Shown here piece by piece: positions 34,080 through 44,390 of a DNA stretch of 64,000 nucleotides (its first letter is position 1; each line of letters starts with the position of its first letter). Below the pieces are notes generated by a model. It had not been told where the DNA came from. It saw nothing but the letters and a program-made list of their open reading frames with translations, and did no database searches. The DNA lies in NCBI GenBank assembly GCA_949361645.1, contig OX442427.1, forward strand, positions 2,592,179 to 2,656,178, read 5' to 3'. Made by a program: the position numbers and the translations under genes. The DNA is from Spongilla lacustris. Its lineage: Eukaryota > Porifera > Demospongiae > Spongillida > Spongillidae.

Positions 34080-36790
34080 CGAGTTCCCTGGTTGTACAAA
34101 ACCAATTAACCGGACTCAATTCCCTAGGGAATTGAGTCCCCCCCCGGACCGTATTCCCTGGCTTGCATTCACGTAAGGGCTGGCACATTTGGTTCGAAAA
34201 GCAAAAGCCAATGATCGCAGGTCGTCAACAATATAAGCAGCTATGAACTGTTTTCTTCAGTCTGTAACAACGAACTGTTTTCGGTCTGGGATGCTTATTC
34301 TAAAACGAATTTGTTATACAAATGTATATTTACATGTATATTTATTCTAAGTTGTTACTATTTATATATGTTCCCATTATGATTTGGTACTGTTTAATAT
34401 TATCAAATCGTATGAACACCAAGTGCAGACGAAGTAGAATAAATTTAATAAAAGATGAAAAGAAATAAAAATATACACATATATCATAATAGTCAACTGA
34501 ACATAAGAGAGATGAGGGTACTGGATAAATCTCAATTCAGTTCGTACCTGTAAAAAAGAAAATAAAACTAGTACACTTCAGCCATTATTGTTTAGAGAAT
34601 GGTGCATAATTGTTTCTTAATCATGTGCATGATAAAAAGTGAATTTCACAGACACATAGCACTGCTCGTATGCCCAGATATTTTCTGCAGAGGGGGAGGT
34701 AGGAAAAAGAAAAGGGATGAGAAAAGAAGTGAGAAGAGGTAAACGGACACATAGCATGGGCCCTCAACAACTTGGTTCTTAATTAGTGGTTAACTCGACC
34801 TGGCACACTCTTTAAGTGTGACTGCATACTTCCTTTATACACCTGTGTCAGGAGAAAAAGAAATGGGATGAGTGGGGGATAATAGTCAAGAGACATGCTG
34901 ATATTGAGTGTACTCAATTTCGTACCTAATTAAATCAGCCAAAAAGTGAATTTCAAAGATAAATATAAGCTTGGCAGCATCAATTAATATTGCTTGTGCC
35001 TCCAGTGTCTTTTTAATCTTGAGTGTCACTGTGTATTCGACACATGGCATTAGCAAGATAGCTACTAGTTGCTGTATATGATTAAAGCCATGCTTAAGGA
35101 TTACAATAAAACTGAATAACTAATTGTTTTAGTGGTGATGTATGGGCTGGATGTCTTTGTGTAGGTTTGATCGAAAATTTACATATCTTGTAGGGACAGC
35201 GTCTCTTTGTAATATCCTCACATGTCTTTAAGCTGTCTGGCTTGTCTTTGTGTGCATGTAAAAAGATGTGCCTACATATATGTCATCTGAGGGTAAGTGC
35301 AAACAAACATGACACACTGACTTGAAATAACCATCCAGTGGAAACACACAGTCGCCAATCCTTGTCTTAGAGGTGCATATACATACAGGTGTATGTCATC
35401 CGAGGGTACGTGCAAACACACTGACCTTAAAAATCCCTCCCTATGAGACCTTGGAGAGGTGCACATCTACACCCTATAAGAGTACAATACATATACATCA
35501 TCTGAGAGTAAGTGTAAACACATTGACTTAAAATTAACACACTGATTCTCTCCAATACAAACATTTTCACCAGTCTTCCTCCGAGTTGTGCATCAATAAG
35601 AATTCACCTTTGAAACACACTGAAAGAACAGTTTTCCATCCTACCCCTATTACTAGTACCCATATTAGAGCCCAGTAGAAACTTATACTGCTAGAAAACA
35701 CAGCAATGGGGAGTTATCGCCAAATCTAAGTGATTAACACACTCGTATTCACCGTAGTCTGTTCATTGATTGTGAAGTTAGGAAGGTGCGTTAATAGGAA
35801 TGGACCAAACTGACTAGATTTCTACCGGGGTAACGGTCATGAAACGATTTTAAAAAGAACTAGAATTCACTGCAAATAGCAATCTATTCTTACCTAAACC
35901 TGTGATAATACTGCTACGAATCGTCGATATCAATCCTCACGCCACGCCAGTATAGCAATATCAATTTTCTCGCTTCTCTTTCCATGCTCCAGAGGGTGTA
36001 AACACTATGTATAGAATTGCACAATAACTTTTATGCCCATACCATAGTAAGGCTGCTATACCACTTATAGTATAAAGTACACGTAACAAGCCTTAATTAA
36101 CACCTTGCACCAACACAGTTCATCCCGCCCATGATTCAGGAATATAATAGGCCTATACAGGGGCAGTGATCCACTCCAACAGTATGACTGTCAGTTCAGT
36201 TGCATCAATATCCTACCTGACAGATACTAGCAGACACTACAGTGATAGAGGAGAGTAGCTGAATTAGGACGTGCAAACGATGTTGGCTAATCTAGTGTAC
36301 TATACGGCTACAAAATGAAGAATGAAATCCCACAGATTCCCACTTATGCCAACGATGTACACACATGAATATGTGCTATGAAAGTTTGCGACATGAACCA
36401 TCGTAATTGCTGGCTTGCACTAATGGATTGTACTGATACACATATAAAAAAATGTTGCGCTCATAGACAAACTGCATAAAAGATGAGAGACACAAGATGG
36501 TTAAGCATAGCATTTGTCAAATATTACATGTATTATATATTTAACTTGCTAAATGTAGGTCTGTATATAATATTTGCAATCCCTTATTTACTAAATTGCC
36601 TACATCACCAATTTAAAATCACGTGCATGCGCGTCACGTAATACTGAGAACAAGAAGGCCGTGGAATGGTAGGTTATGTTATGAACGTCTGAGACTGAGC
36701 ACTCATTGTTCTACTTAAAATGTAGCATGCACTGTTGTTTTCTTTTCCAGTGCATGTGTCAATATAGTAAGAAATTACATTGTACTCCAT
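34080..36790. other. Non-coding interior of the Ginger-like element
   Basis: No protein-coding segment recognised over 2.7 kb. A diverged ~105-bp repeat is present three times near 35275, 35382 and 35485, with the shared core TCATCTGAGGGTAAGTGCAA or variants. Purine-rich patches occur near 34690-34735 and 34850-34880. Confidence 0.55.
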
Positions 36791-36796
36791 TGCAGG

Positions 36797-37795
36797 AATA
36801 GAGAAGGAACGCTGAAGTGGGTAGAGTCGTATCGAAAGGACAGGACGTACCCTGCATGCATTATGCGCCGCTACACAGAGTTAGAGAAGTGGCTGATACG
36901 AAAGCGTTTGACAGACTTCTCGCTAAGCCATGACGATGTTCTGCATGCTGTATGTGGGAGAGAAGAACAAAGATGCAATAGCTGCTGCGGTGCTTTTAAC
37001 AGAAGATAGAACAAAGGCGTTTTAGTACGTATCACGCGTCCAAAATATACTGGTCACACATGCATCTGGACGTACGTCGTTGGGTAAGTGCATGCATACA
37101 TATACCATCAATACTCACACACCCATCATTGCAGCGCACTTTATGTAGCATCAGACATAATCACTTATCAGGGCAGTGAGTTTATCAGCGAGGTAACATT
37201 TAATTAACGCAATTTCGCCAAGGTTATATGTACCCACAGTTGCACACAGCTGAAGATTCATTCCACATATCTCACTCACCTGAGATCCAGCTGCACCTTC
37301 ATATACACGCCCAAGTTCCCACACCATGCCATCCTTATATTGATGTATACATTTCTAAGCACTTCAATTCATGTTTTATGAATGACACACTCTGCATGGA
37401 TCTCATTCCACAAAGCTGCAGAAAGATGTATTTGCGTTTCAAGTGTATGAACTTTCCATGCAGGTTGTTGACTGCCTATGCTAGAAATCGATTATCGAAT
37501 GACGTCAGCCAATATCATCCACAATCTAATGGACTGTATGGAAGAATGAATCAAACAATAATAAGGTACCTCATAATATTCAAATCATAATTGGACAGTG
37601 AAAATTGCTCTTTTTTAATAATATATGAAGCACACTGAATGGAAACTGTTCCAATAATATAATTATTTCATTTAGGAAAGAGGTATTCGCGAATATGATT
37701 ACGTTCTTCTGCCGTGTAACATTCCAAGCCACTGGTTTCTTGATCCACTTCCATTCGTTCATGTATGTGGCTGATATACTGTATATGGCTTCCAT
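36797..37795 (+). pseudogene. Broken gypsy-type integrase of the Ginger-like element
   Basis: Plus-strand segments appear in order. They are an N-terminal part (LKWVESYRKDRTYPACIMRR), then KIYWSHMHLDVRRWV (about 37050-37085) ending at a GTAAGT donor, ASDIITYQGSEFISE (about 37145-37191, holding the middle catalytic Asp), VVDCL then SQYHPQSNGLYGRMNQTIIR after frameshifting (about 37464-37565), and CRVTFQATGF followed by FHSFMYV (about 37710-37760). The normal NGLVERxN carries the catalytic Glu; here it is Gly. The segment with the first catalytic Asp is absent. At least two frame changes are needed to read through. Intron-like GT..AG junctions separate several pieces. Confidence 0.7.
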
Positions 37796-38974
37796 TTAAG
37801 TTGTTGGTGTCTCTTCAAAATGTGTGTTGATACATGATTTGTATTTTGAATCAATTCAAGGCAAAACATTACAAATATACTTTCTGCAATGTGTACTATG
37901 CGAGGACTGGGAAATGGAATTTTGTGGACCATTTCACTTTATAATGTATGTCAGAGTGCACGGGGTGAATGCTGTATCACGTTACTGCCCTATTATACAT
38001 GTAAGCACCAGAACTAAAGCAAAAGAACCATTCAGACTGCGGCATCTTTGTTTGCAAGGCTGTATTGTACCACATAATGTCCAAGAATGTCATGTTGAAA
38101 TTTTCTTACATGATTGGTGAGTGTGTAGCAGAGAATTTGCCTTTGAGATTTACTGTGTGTGTTACTTCACCAGCTTAATGTTAAACTCACAATATATTTA
38201 ATTTTACAGGCAGACACTTCTGAGCTTTGGTCGATATGATGCTTAGCCATGCATGCTTGCAACTTCAGATTTCACTACAGCTCTTCAGAAGGTAAATATA
38301 TAGCACACAAATGATTTTAATAAATACAACTGTTGGTTTTGAAACATTGACGTACATGCAGGTTTTGAATCAGCAACTTGTCTCCATGTATGAAGGAGTG
38401 CAAAGTGACTTGCATGCCTTATCTTACAAAGTGTGAGGAAGTAGTACACAGTAAGCAAAACAATGTATAAAACATGCCAGTAGTTATTACCACTTTTCAT
38501 TTCTTATTACTTTTATATAATTGTTTTTGGGTTCTCCAAAGCTATATACATATAAAGATTTAGTACCCAGTTTTAGACAACCAATTCCAGAAGTGAAGCC
38601 AGTGGAACCCCTGCCAGAGAGGTGCTTCTATGAAAATCATACCAAAAAAGTGGACAGCAGGGAAAATTCCACCCTACATGTATACTAACAAGTAAGCCAA
38701 TATTGTGTGGATACTAACATTTTTGTCAATTTTGATTTAGTGACATGAAAATTACATTGAAGTATATTGTTCAAATATGCTCTGAAAAAGAGGTTTTTTT
38801 TCCTACAAAGAATGCATACAACAATTGATTCCATATAAACTTTTTATTATCCTGAAGGAATTTTTAAGAACAATCTGTCAGTAGACAATGGGTCAAAAAT
38901 CATTCTTTAGAACACTCTTCATGCCGAGAACAGAAGAAAGGAGCACAGTCGCCTACAATTAAACATCTGTTGTC

Positions 38975-39200
38975 ATGAAAGAACTTCTGTCTTGTTTTTA
39001 AATTGTTTTATTACATAACTTCTGTTTTCTTGTGTTTAAATTGCTTTCATTATATAAATTCTGTCTTGTGTTTAAATTGCTTTCATTATATAAATTCTGT
39101 CATGTGTTTAAATTATAAATTAGCTAATATACATTAAACATCTGATGCCGTGAAAGAACTTCTGTCTTGGTTTTAAATTGCTTTCATTATATAACTTCCA
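38975..39200. repeat. ~37-bp tandem repeat in the Ginger-like 3' region
   Basis: The unit AAATTGCTTTCATTATATAA followed by ATTCTGTCTTGTGTTT is repeated about five times with variation. A 2-copy ~78-97 bp repeat (ATTTCGGTGAGGATCG core) follows near 39270-39420. Confidence 0.8.
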
Positions 39201-39603
39201 AATTATCAATTAGAACTTCTGTTCTGTGGCGGCTAAAATTGTTTTCATTATAAATTTGTCTGCATTAACGGCTGCAATTTCGGTGAGAATCGTTTTCGCT
39301 TCTTAATTATGATTACCAGTGGTTGTTTAAACGCTAACGGTTGCGATTTCGGTGAGGATCGACTTCAATCTCTTTTTAATTATACACGCTATATATATGA
39401 TTACCAGTGGCTGTCAAAATCAAATCTCCTTTCTGTCAGGGAATTGAGTCCGCCTCCTCCCCCGGACTGTATTCCCTGGATGTACAATATTTTACACGGA
39501 CCGTATTCCCTAGGGAGTTTGGTCCGGGGGGGACCGTATTCCCTAAGGGAATACGGTCCGCCGGACCGAAAATTGGGCCGGACCGTATACCCTATGACAC
39601 CGG

Positions 39604-40425
39604 AACCTTCAGTGGGGGGCTATTAAGGATACTGTCCGCTTGCATGGGCCTTAGGTTGACTTAACGTGCAGTGAAGGACAGGTAGTGGGCAGGAGGCCTA
39701 ATGGTTCCATTGGTAGTGTTTGGAGAGGGGCAGGTGTACGCACAGTACATGTAGTTCATGGCTTGTAGTGCGAGGCCCTGCTGGCAATGCAGGGTCTGGT
39801 AACCCCACTACTTGCAGTGTGGAGGCATTAAATGTAAATTCACTTGCATCGTGCAGCTGTTGAGTTCACTTGCAGTGATCAATGGGGGATGGTGGTTTTG
39901 ATGTGTGACCATTGGCTCCTTGAACTTGCAGTGAATGGTCACTGGTATGGTGCACTTGTAATGAGAAGGCTGAGAAGGCTGCTGAAACTTGCATTGAAGG
40001 ATGGGTAGTGGGAGATAGGGCGCCATATGTGGGGGCTGATAGTGGGTGCATGTCATGGCTCCCTGAAATTGTGGGCGGTGCCATTTCCACCTGCAGTGTG
40101 AGGCCTGACGTCTCCATGCACCAGTATGCATTATTGTGGGGCCCCCCAATGACCCCGGTCGGGAAGTTTAGTAGCTGGTGGCTTCCCTGCTGGCAGTCTG
40201 ATAACTCCATCTGTAATGGCTCCACTTGGGCTAACTGGAATGCAGTGTGGGCTTTTAAGTTTACTTGCATTAAATAATAGTTCCAATGTTACTGTCCGCT
40301 TGCAGTGAGGGAGCTGACCCCATTGGTCCTTGGGCTGTAGACTCTACGTGCAATGAAGGACAGGTAGTGGAAAGGAGGGCCGTGGGGGCTGGTCCCAGTG
40401 TGTGGGGTACTTGCAGTGAAGGTGT
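39604..40425. repeat. Degenerate TGCAGTG-centred repeat array
   Basis: ACTTGCAGTGAAGG-like motifs recur irregularly (near 39667, 39815, 39869, 39924, 39988, 40092, 40241, 40304, 40348 and 40412). On the minus strand long stretches are open, with a recurring S-L-Q-V peptide; on the plus strand C-x-E-G recurs. It is uncertain whether this is coding. Sequence near 40140-40205 matches the repeats left of the Ginger-like element at 33797-33966. Confidence 0.7.
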
Positions 40426-40890
40426 GTGCATTCCTATTGGTGACCAAGCATTCTGTTCTGCTTTCATTTCATGGAAGCTAAAGCTCTGTTAATTACAACT
40501 TGAAGAACAGTTGATCCGCATTTTGCAATTTCACTTCATCAGTGTGCACATTTGTGCAAGATGGCTCATGTTGCCCATGGTACTCCACCTTCCCAAGCTA
40601 TGTCAGCCCTTGGCCTTTGAACAATGTTTTTTGCCTGCATGAGTACCAGCTGGATTAGTTGTACAGCAATTGAACTTGGCTCAGTCATACACCAATATAC
40701 CATCAGGCAACAGTTTGCCACTTCTAAAGCATCACCTTTGGTCTGTGTATTGATGGTTGCAATGTACTACATATGCATCTCATGCAAGGGGAGGGGGAGT
40801 TAATTGTGTACTTTCTTGTTTGCAAGCAACCATGATAGATAATGCAAAGCACATTAGTCTATGTATTGTGCCGTAAGCTTGTGAATACAT
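40426..40890. mobile_element. Non-LTR retrotransposon, internally deleted copy (A)
   Basis: Sequence from TGTGCATTCC to TGGCCTTTGA (about 40430-40620) matches 61615-61827 of copy B. From ACAATGTTTTTTGCC (40621) it matches copy B from 63431 onward. The 1.6 kb between, with the endonuclease coding region, is missing. The plus strand encodes the decayed fragment CIPIGDQAFCSAFIS of the reverse transcriptase region. Confidence 0.85.
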
Positions 40891-41142
40891 CTCCACACAT
40901 CAATATGTGTGTAATGTTTTATTTCAAAGGGGTAGAAAGTGCACACCATCTCATTTCCCTTCTGACTTGCTAATAAATTGATAACACAGGACAACGACTG
41001 GAATGATGTCTAAATCCTGACTGCATGTACTGGTAAAGGAAGAGAGTGAAGTCCATTTCACCTAGGCCTTTAGGCGCAGGGGCATGCTTCAAGGAGAGAA
41101 CTGAACCAACACACCAGATAACTTATTTGAAGATGATGTGAG

Positions 41143-41152
41143 GATAGATAGT

Positions 41153-41213
<61 letters not shown>
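41143..41213. repeat. (GATA)n microsatellite
   Basis: About 17 GATA/TAGA units with one GTTA interruption near the start. Confidence 0.97.
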
Positions 41214-41350
41214 GGGCTGCAGACTGTACACATGTAGTAGTTGAACTCAGATGTATTGCATCAGCTACGTCATAAGGTGGCACAATGGTTCAATTTTATC
41301 GCTCTTAAATGAATCAAACCACACATCAACAATCATTACACACAACACTA

Positions 41351-42190
41351 TTATAATGTAGCAGTCATTTTCTCTCTCTCTTTGGACATTAAGGTGCTGC
41401 ATTTCTGCAGCGGTTCTGATTTTATGTTTAACTTATCCAGGATGCCAATAAGATCCTCGATATATGGACGTCCCTTAATAGACCTACAATGCAATTGCTT
41501 AGACCGCATCAACCACCTCTGTAACACAATCCTAAAACATTCTGAATCCTTTTCAGTAGAACACTGCAAATCCAAATGTTCACCGATTGTCTTCCAGTGC
41601 ACACTTGCAGCCTCCACCAGTGGGAACAGCACCTCCAAATCACTCGAGTATAATTGATGCCTGACTGTTGTTGTAGCTGTTATGGAATACAAAATACTAC
41701 TAATGGTTCATAAATACAAACAGTGATATACATACATGCACCATTATTACTCCTTATTCTCTTACCATCTGTCTGTTTCAAAATGCCCTCCATTTTCTTC
41801 TTCTCTGCTTCTTTCTCCAGTTCCTTCTCTTTCAACTCTCCCACAATTTTCATCTTCTCCTCCAACAATTTTTTCCTTTCTTTTTCCGTTGTTTCCAACA
41901 AGCCCTCCATTTTCTTCTTCTCTGCTTCTTTTTCTTTCAACTCTCCAACAATTTTCATCTTTTCCTCCAACAGCTTTTTATTTTCTTTCTCCATTGTTTC
42001 CAACAAGCCCTCCATTTTCTTCTTCTCTCCCTCAACTCTCATCTTCTCTTCCAACAACTCCTTCCATTCTTTTTCCTTTGTTTCCAACAAGCCCTTCATT
42101 TTCTTCACCTCTGCTTCTTTCTCTTTCAACTCTCCTACAATTTTCATCTTATCTCCCAACACTTGCATATCTTGCATTTCTTTGTCATTT
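41351..42190 (-). CDS. Coiled-coil plus death-domain-like protein (3' exons)
   Basis: Two exons join in phase: 41766-42190 (acceptor TTTAAATGCAG, donor GTAAGAG) and 41351-41664 (acceptor CAACAACAG), which ends in a stop. The first encodes a charged heptad-rich coil built on a ~35-residue repeat (core KKKMEGLLETTEKERKKLLE, then EKMKIVGELKEKE). The second reads LEVLFPLVEAASVHWKTIGE, then FRIVLQRWL and RPYIEDLIGILDKLNI. The pattern of hydrophobics and two Trp fits a death domain, with a shortened region between helices 2 and 4. Death domains mediate signalling assembly, so a scaffold role is inferred. The first exon needs two bases from an upstream exon, so this is probably the 3' part of a longer gene. 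The candidate upstream gene is the TAB1-like locus on the same strand; the connection is not shown. Confidence 0.6.
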
Positions 42191-43067
42191 CTGCATTTAA
42201 AAATGACATCTATATTTAGTAACATCACACACATTTTGGCAACATCAGACTTAGTAATACAATAGTCCCACCACTATAGACTTACGCTAACATACATACA
42301 GGAAAAGGTTATATCACGAATATTTTGATTTATTACCTGTATTTAGCGTTTTAAAAGTAGCAAGTATCAAAATGTTCATTACAATCTCTTCCTCTATACT
42401 GGGGCCGGGAATATCCTCTGTGGCCTGGCATATCCTTCTCTATATGCAATTATTATGTCATCAGGACACATCAGCTCCTGCCCCCTTGGTCCTGAGTACA
42501 CGTACACAAACTGCATGCCTTCTGCACATTCAATCATTAAGAATTCATAACGGCATTGTGATAAGAACGAAATGGAATTTCAAAAATGGGGTTTAATTCA
42601 TTATATCGAGCAATAAATGTTATGCCTTAAAATTTAGGTGTTGTCAAAAGGTGTTGGCCATAAGTGATTCTAATTCAGGATGTTAAACTACTTAGACTAT
42701 AATATGAAACAGAAGCCTCTTTCCTCCCCATACATAGATACAATATACAAGGTGTTACTACATATGCCCGGCCACATGAGTACAAACATGCAAATGTAGA
42801 TTTGTAGAATGTAACATTAATTTGGTTTAAATGCATACAATGAAGAGAACAGTAAGAATGTTATTTATACGTTACTGTAAACAAATTCTTTAAGCAGATC
42901 AGTGGGAGCTGGCACACCCCACATTATCATTTACATGTACATGCAGTGTATGGTACAGTAAATTGTGATGATCGATCTATAACTGGTTAAGGATCCGTCC
43001 ACCCTTGTAAATTGTGTTGCAACCACAATATGCACAGAAACAAAATCACAACCACAATGCGGTCATT

Positions 43068-43275
43068 ACTAATCCATTTTCTGTTTCCTTGTAAATTCTT
43101 CATTTCTGTCTATTACCATGTCCCCCATTCTTCTTCTCTTTCTACTATATATACATCCCTTTCCTCCTCCTCCTCCTGCTCCTCCTACTACTCCACCTCC
43201 TCCTCCTCCAACACCAGCTTTGAGCTCCTCTACAGCTTCTTGTTGGACACTAAGATGTGACATTCCAGTACACAT
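43068..43275 (-). CDS. Possible exon: Gly-rich, basic tail
   Basis: Minus-strand ORF with MCTGMSHL, then VQQEAVEELKAG, an 18-residue Gly/Val/Ala run encoded by a GGA-type repeat, SRKRRRMGDM and a stop after RKQKMD. An acceptor-like CACATCTTAG lies before TGTCC, and a GTAATAG donor-like site occurs after GACATG. It sits between the two coiled-coil exons of the locus, but its phase does not match the exon at 43797-44444. It could be a terminal exon, an independent exon or nothing. Confidence 0.25.
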
Positions 43276-43796
43276 TTTAAGTCAAATAAAATTCATTGCA
43301 ATGGCAAGTAGTAGCACTAATTGCCTGCCAGATTGGTACATCTATATGCATGTACCACGTTATATTAACAGTTGCACAAGTTATGAAATCTATTCCAAAT
43401 AAAGAACACACAGCCAAAGATGAATGCCCCTATTCATTCAAGCTGTTCCAATTTACATGTACTAAAACCTTGCTACAATGTAGAAGCTATTTCGCTTTCT
43501 TTGACAGATATAATTTCACCTGTATTGATACATAATTGCCACATCATCATGATCATGGGCAATTTTTTTATACGTTCGATTGGGTATCTACAGACAAAAT
43601 GGTTGAGTGATCTCCAAATTGAATTAAAATGTAGCTTTTAGTTTAGCGTTACATTATTCCAGTTGAATGCCGTTGAATGATAAGATCATAGGTCACAATG
43701 GCATACCTACATATGCGGTGTTTTTGTCTACATGCAGGTGTGCGCTCGATCTATCATTAGCACATATATAAATGTACAACAGTAGTTCTCTATAAC

Positions 43797-44390
43797 TTGC
43801 CTCTCCTTCAAAGAAGCCTCCAGTCTTTTATTCTCTTCATCCTTCTCATTCAAAGAAGCCTCCAGTCTTTTATTCTCTTCATACTTCTCATTCAAAGAAG
43901 CCTCCAGTCTTTTACTCTCTTCATCCTTCTCTTTCAAAGAGGCCTCCAGTCTTTTATTCTCTTCATCCTTCTCATTCAAAGAGGCCTCCAGTCTTTTATT
44001 CTCTTCATCCTTCTCATTCAAAGAGGCCTCCAGTCTTTTATTCTCTTCATCCTTCTCTTTCAAAGAGGCCTCCAGTCTTTTATTCTCTTCATACTTCTCA
44101 TTCAAAGAAGCCTCCAGTCTTTTATTCTCTTCATACTTCTCATTCAAAGAAGCCTCCAGTCTTTTACTCTCTTCATCCTTCTCTTTCAAAGAGGCCTCCA
44201 GTCTTTTATTCTCTTCATCCTTCTCATTCAAAGAGGCCTCCAGTCTTTTATTCTCTTCATCCTTATCATTCAAAGTGGCCTCCAGTCTTTTATTCTCTTC
44301 ATCCTTCTCTTTCAAAGAGGCCTCCAGTCTTTTATTCTCTTCATCCTTATCTTTCAATACAGCTTCCATTCTTTCCAACTGGTCATCACT
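43797..44390 (-). repeat. 42-bp coding minisatellite (14-aa repeat EENKRLEASLNEKD)
   Basis: About 13 near-identical 42-bp units. The recurrent variants are ASLKEKD, ASLNEKD, ASLNEKY and ATLNDKD, in a higher-order order that itself repeats. The translation is a continuous charged coiled coil. Confidence 0.95.

Larger units (their letters stand above)
33971..39599. mobile_element. Ginger-like DNA transposon with gypsy-type integrase
   Basis: Left end TGTCATAGGGTATACGGTCC, right end its reverse complement. The TIRs are about 100 bp (to about 34072 and from about 39498) with only two or three mismatches. CCGG occurs directly outside both ends (33967-33970 and 39600-39603). Ends of the TGTNR type with 4-bp duplications and an integrase related to gypsy retrotransposons are the known traits of Ginger elements. 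Integrase fragments lie at 36797-37795 on the plus strand. There is no reverse transcriptase or protease, which argues against an LTR element. The TIRs contain arrays of short palindromes (CCCTAGGG, GGTCCGCCGGACC). The copy is inactive by frameshifts and a lost catalytic residue. Confidence 0.8.

Noticed and set aside
33971..39599. LTR retrotransposon interpretation of the integrase
   Set aside because: The ends are inverted rather than direct repeats, and no protease, reverse transcriptase or primer site is visible.
41723..42265. Phe/Ser-rich plus-strand ORFs of 154-180 aa
   Set aside because: Antisense shadow of the minus-strand coiled-coil exon (Glu/Lys codons read backwards).
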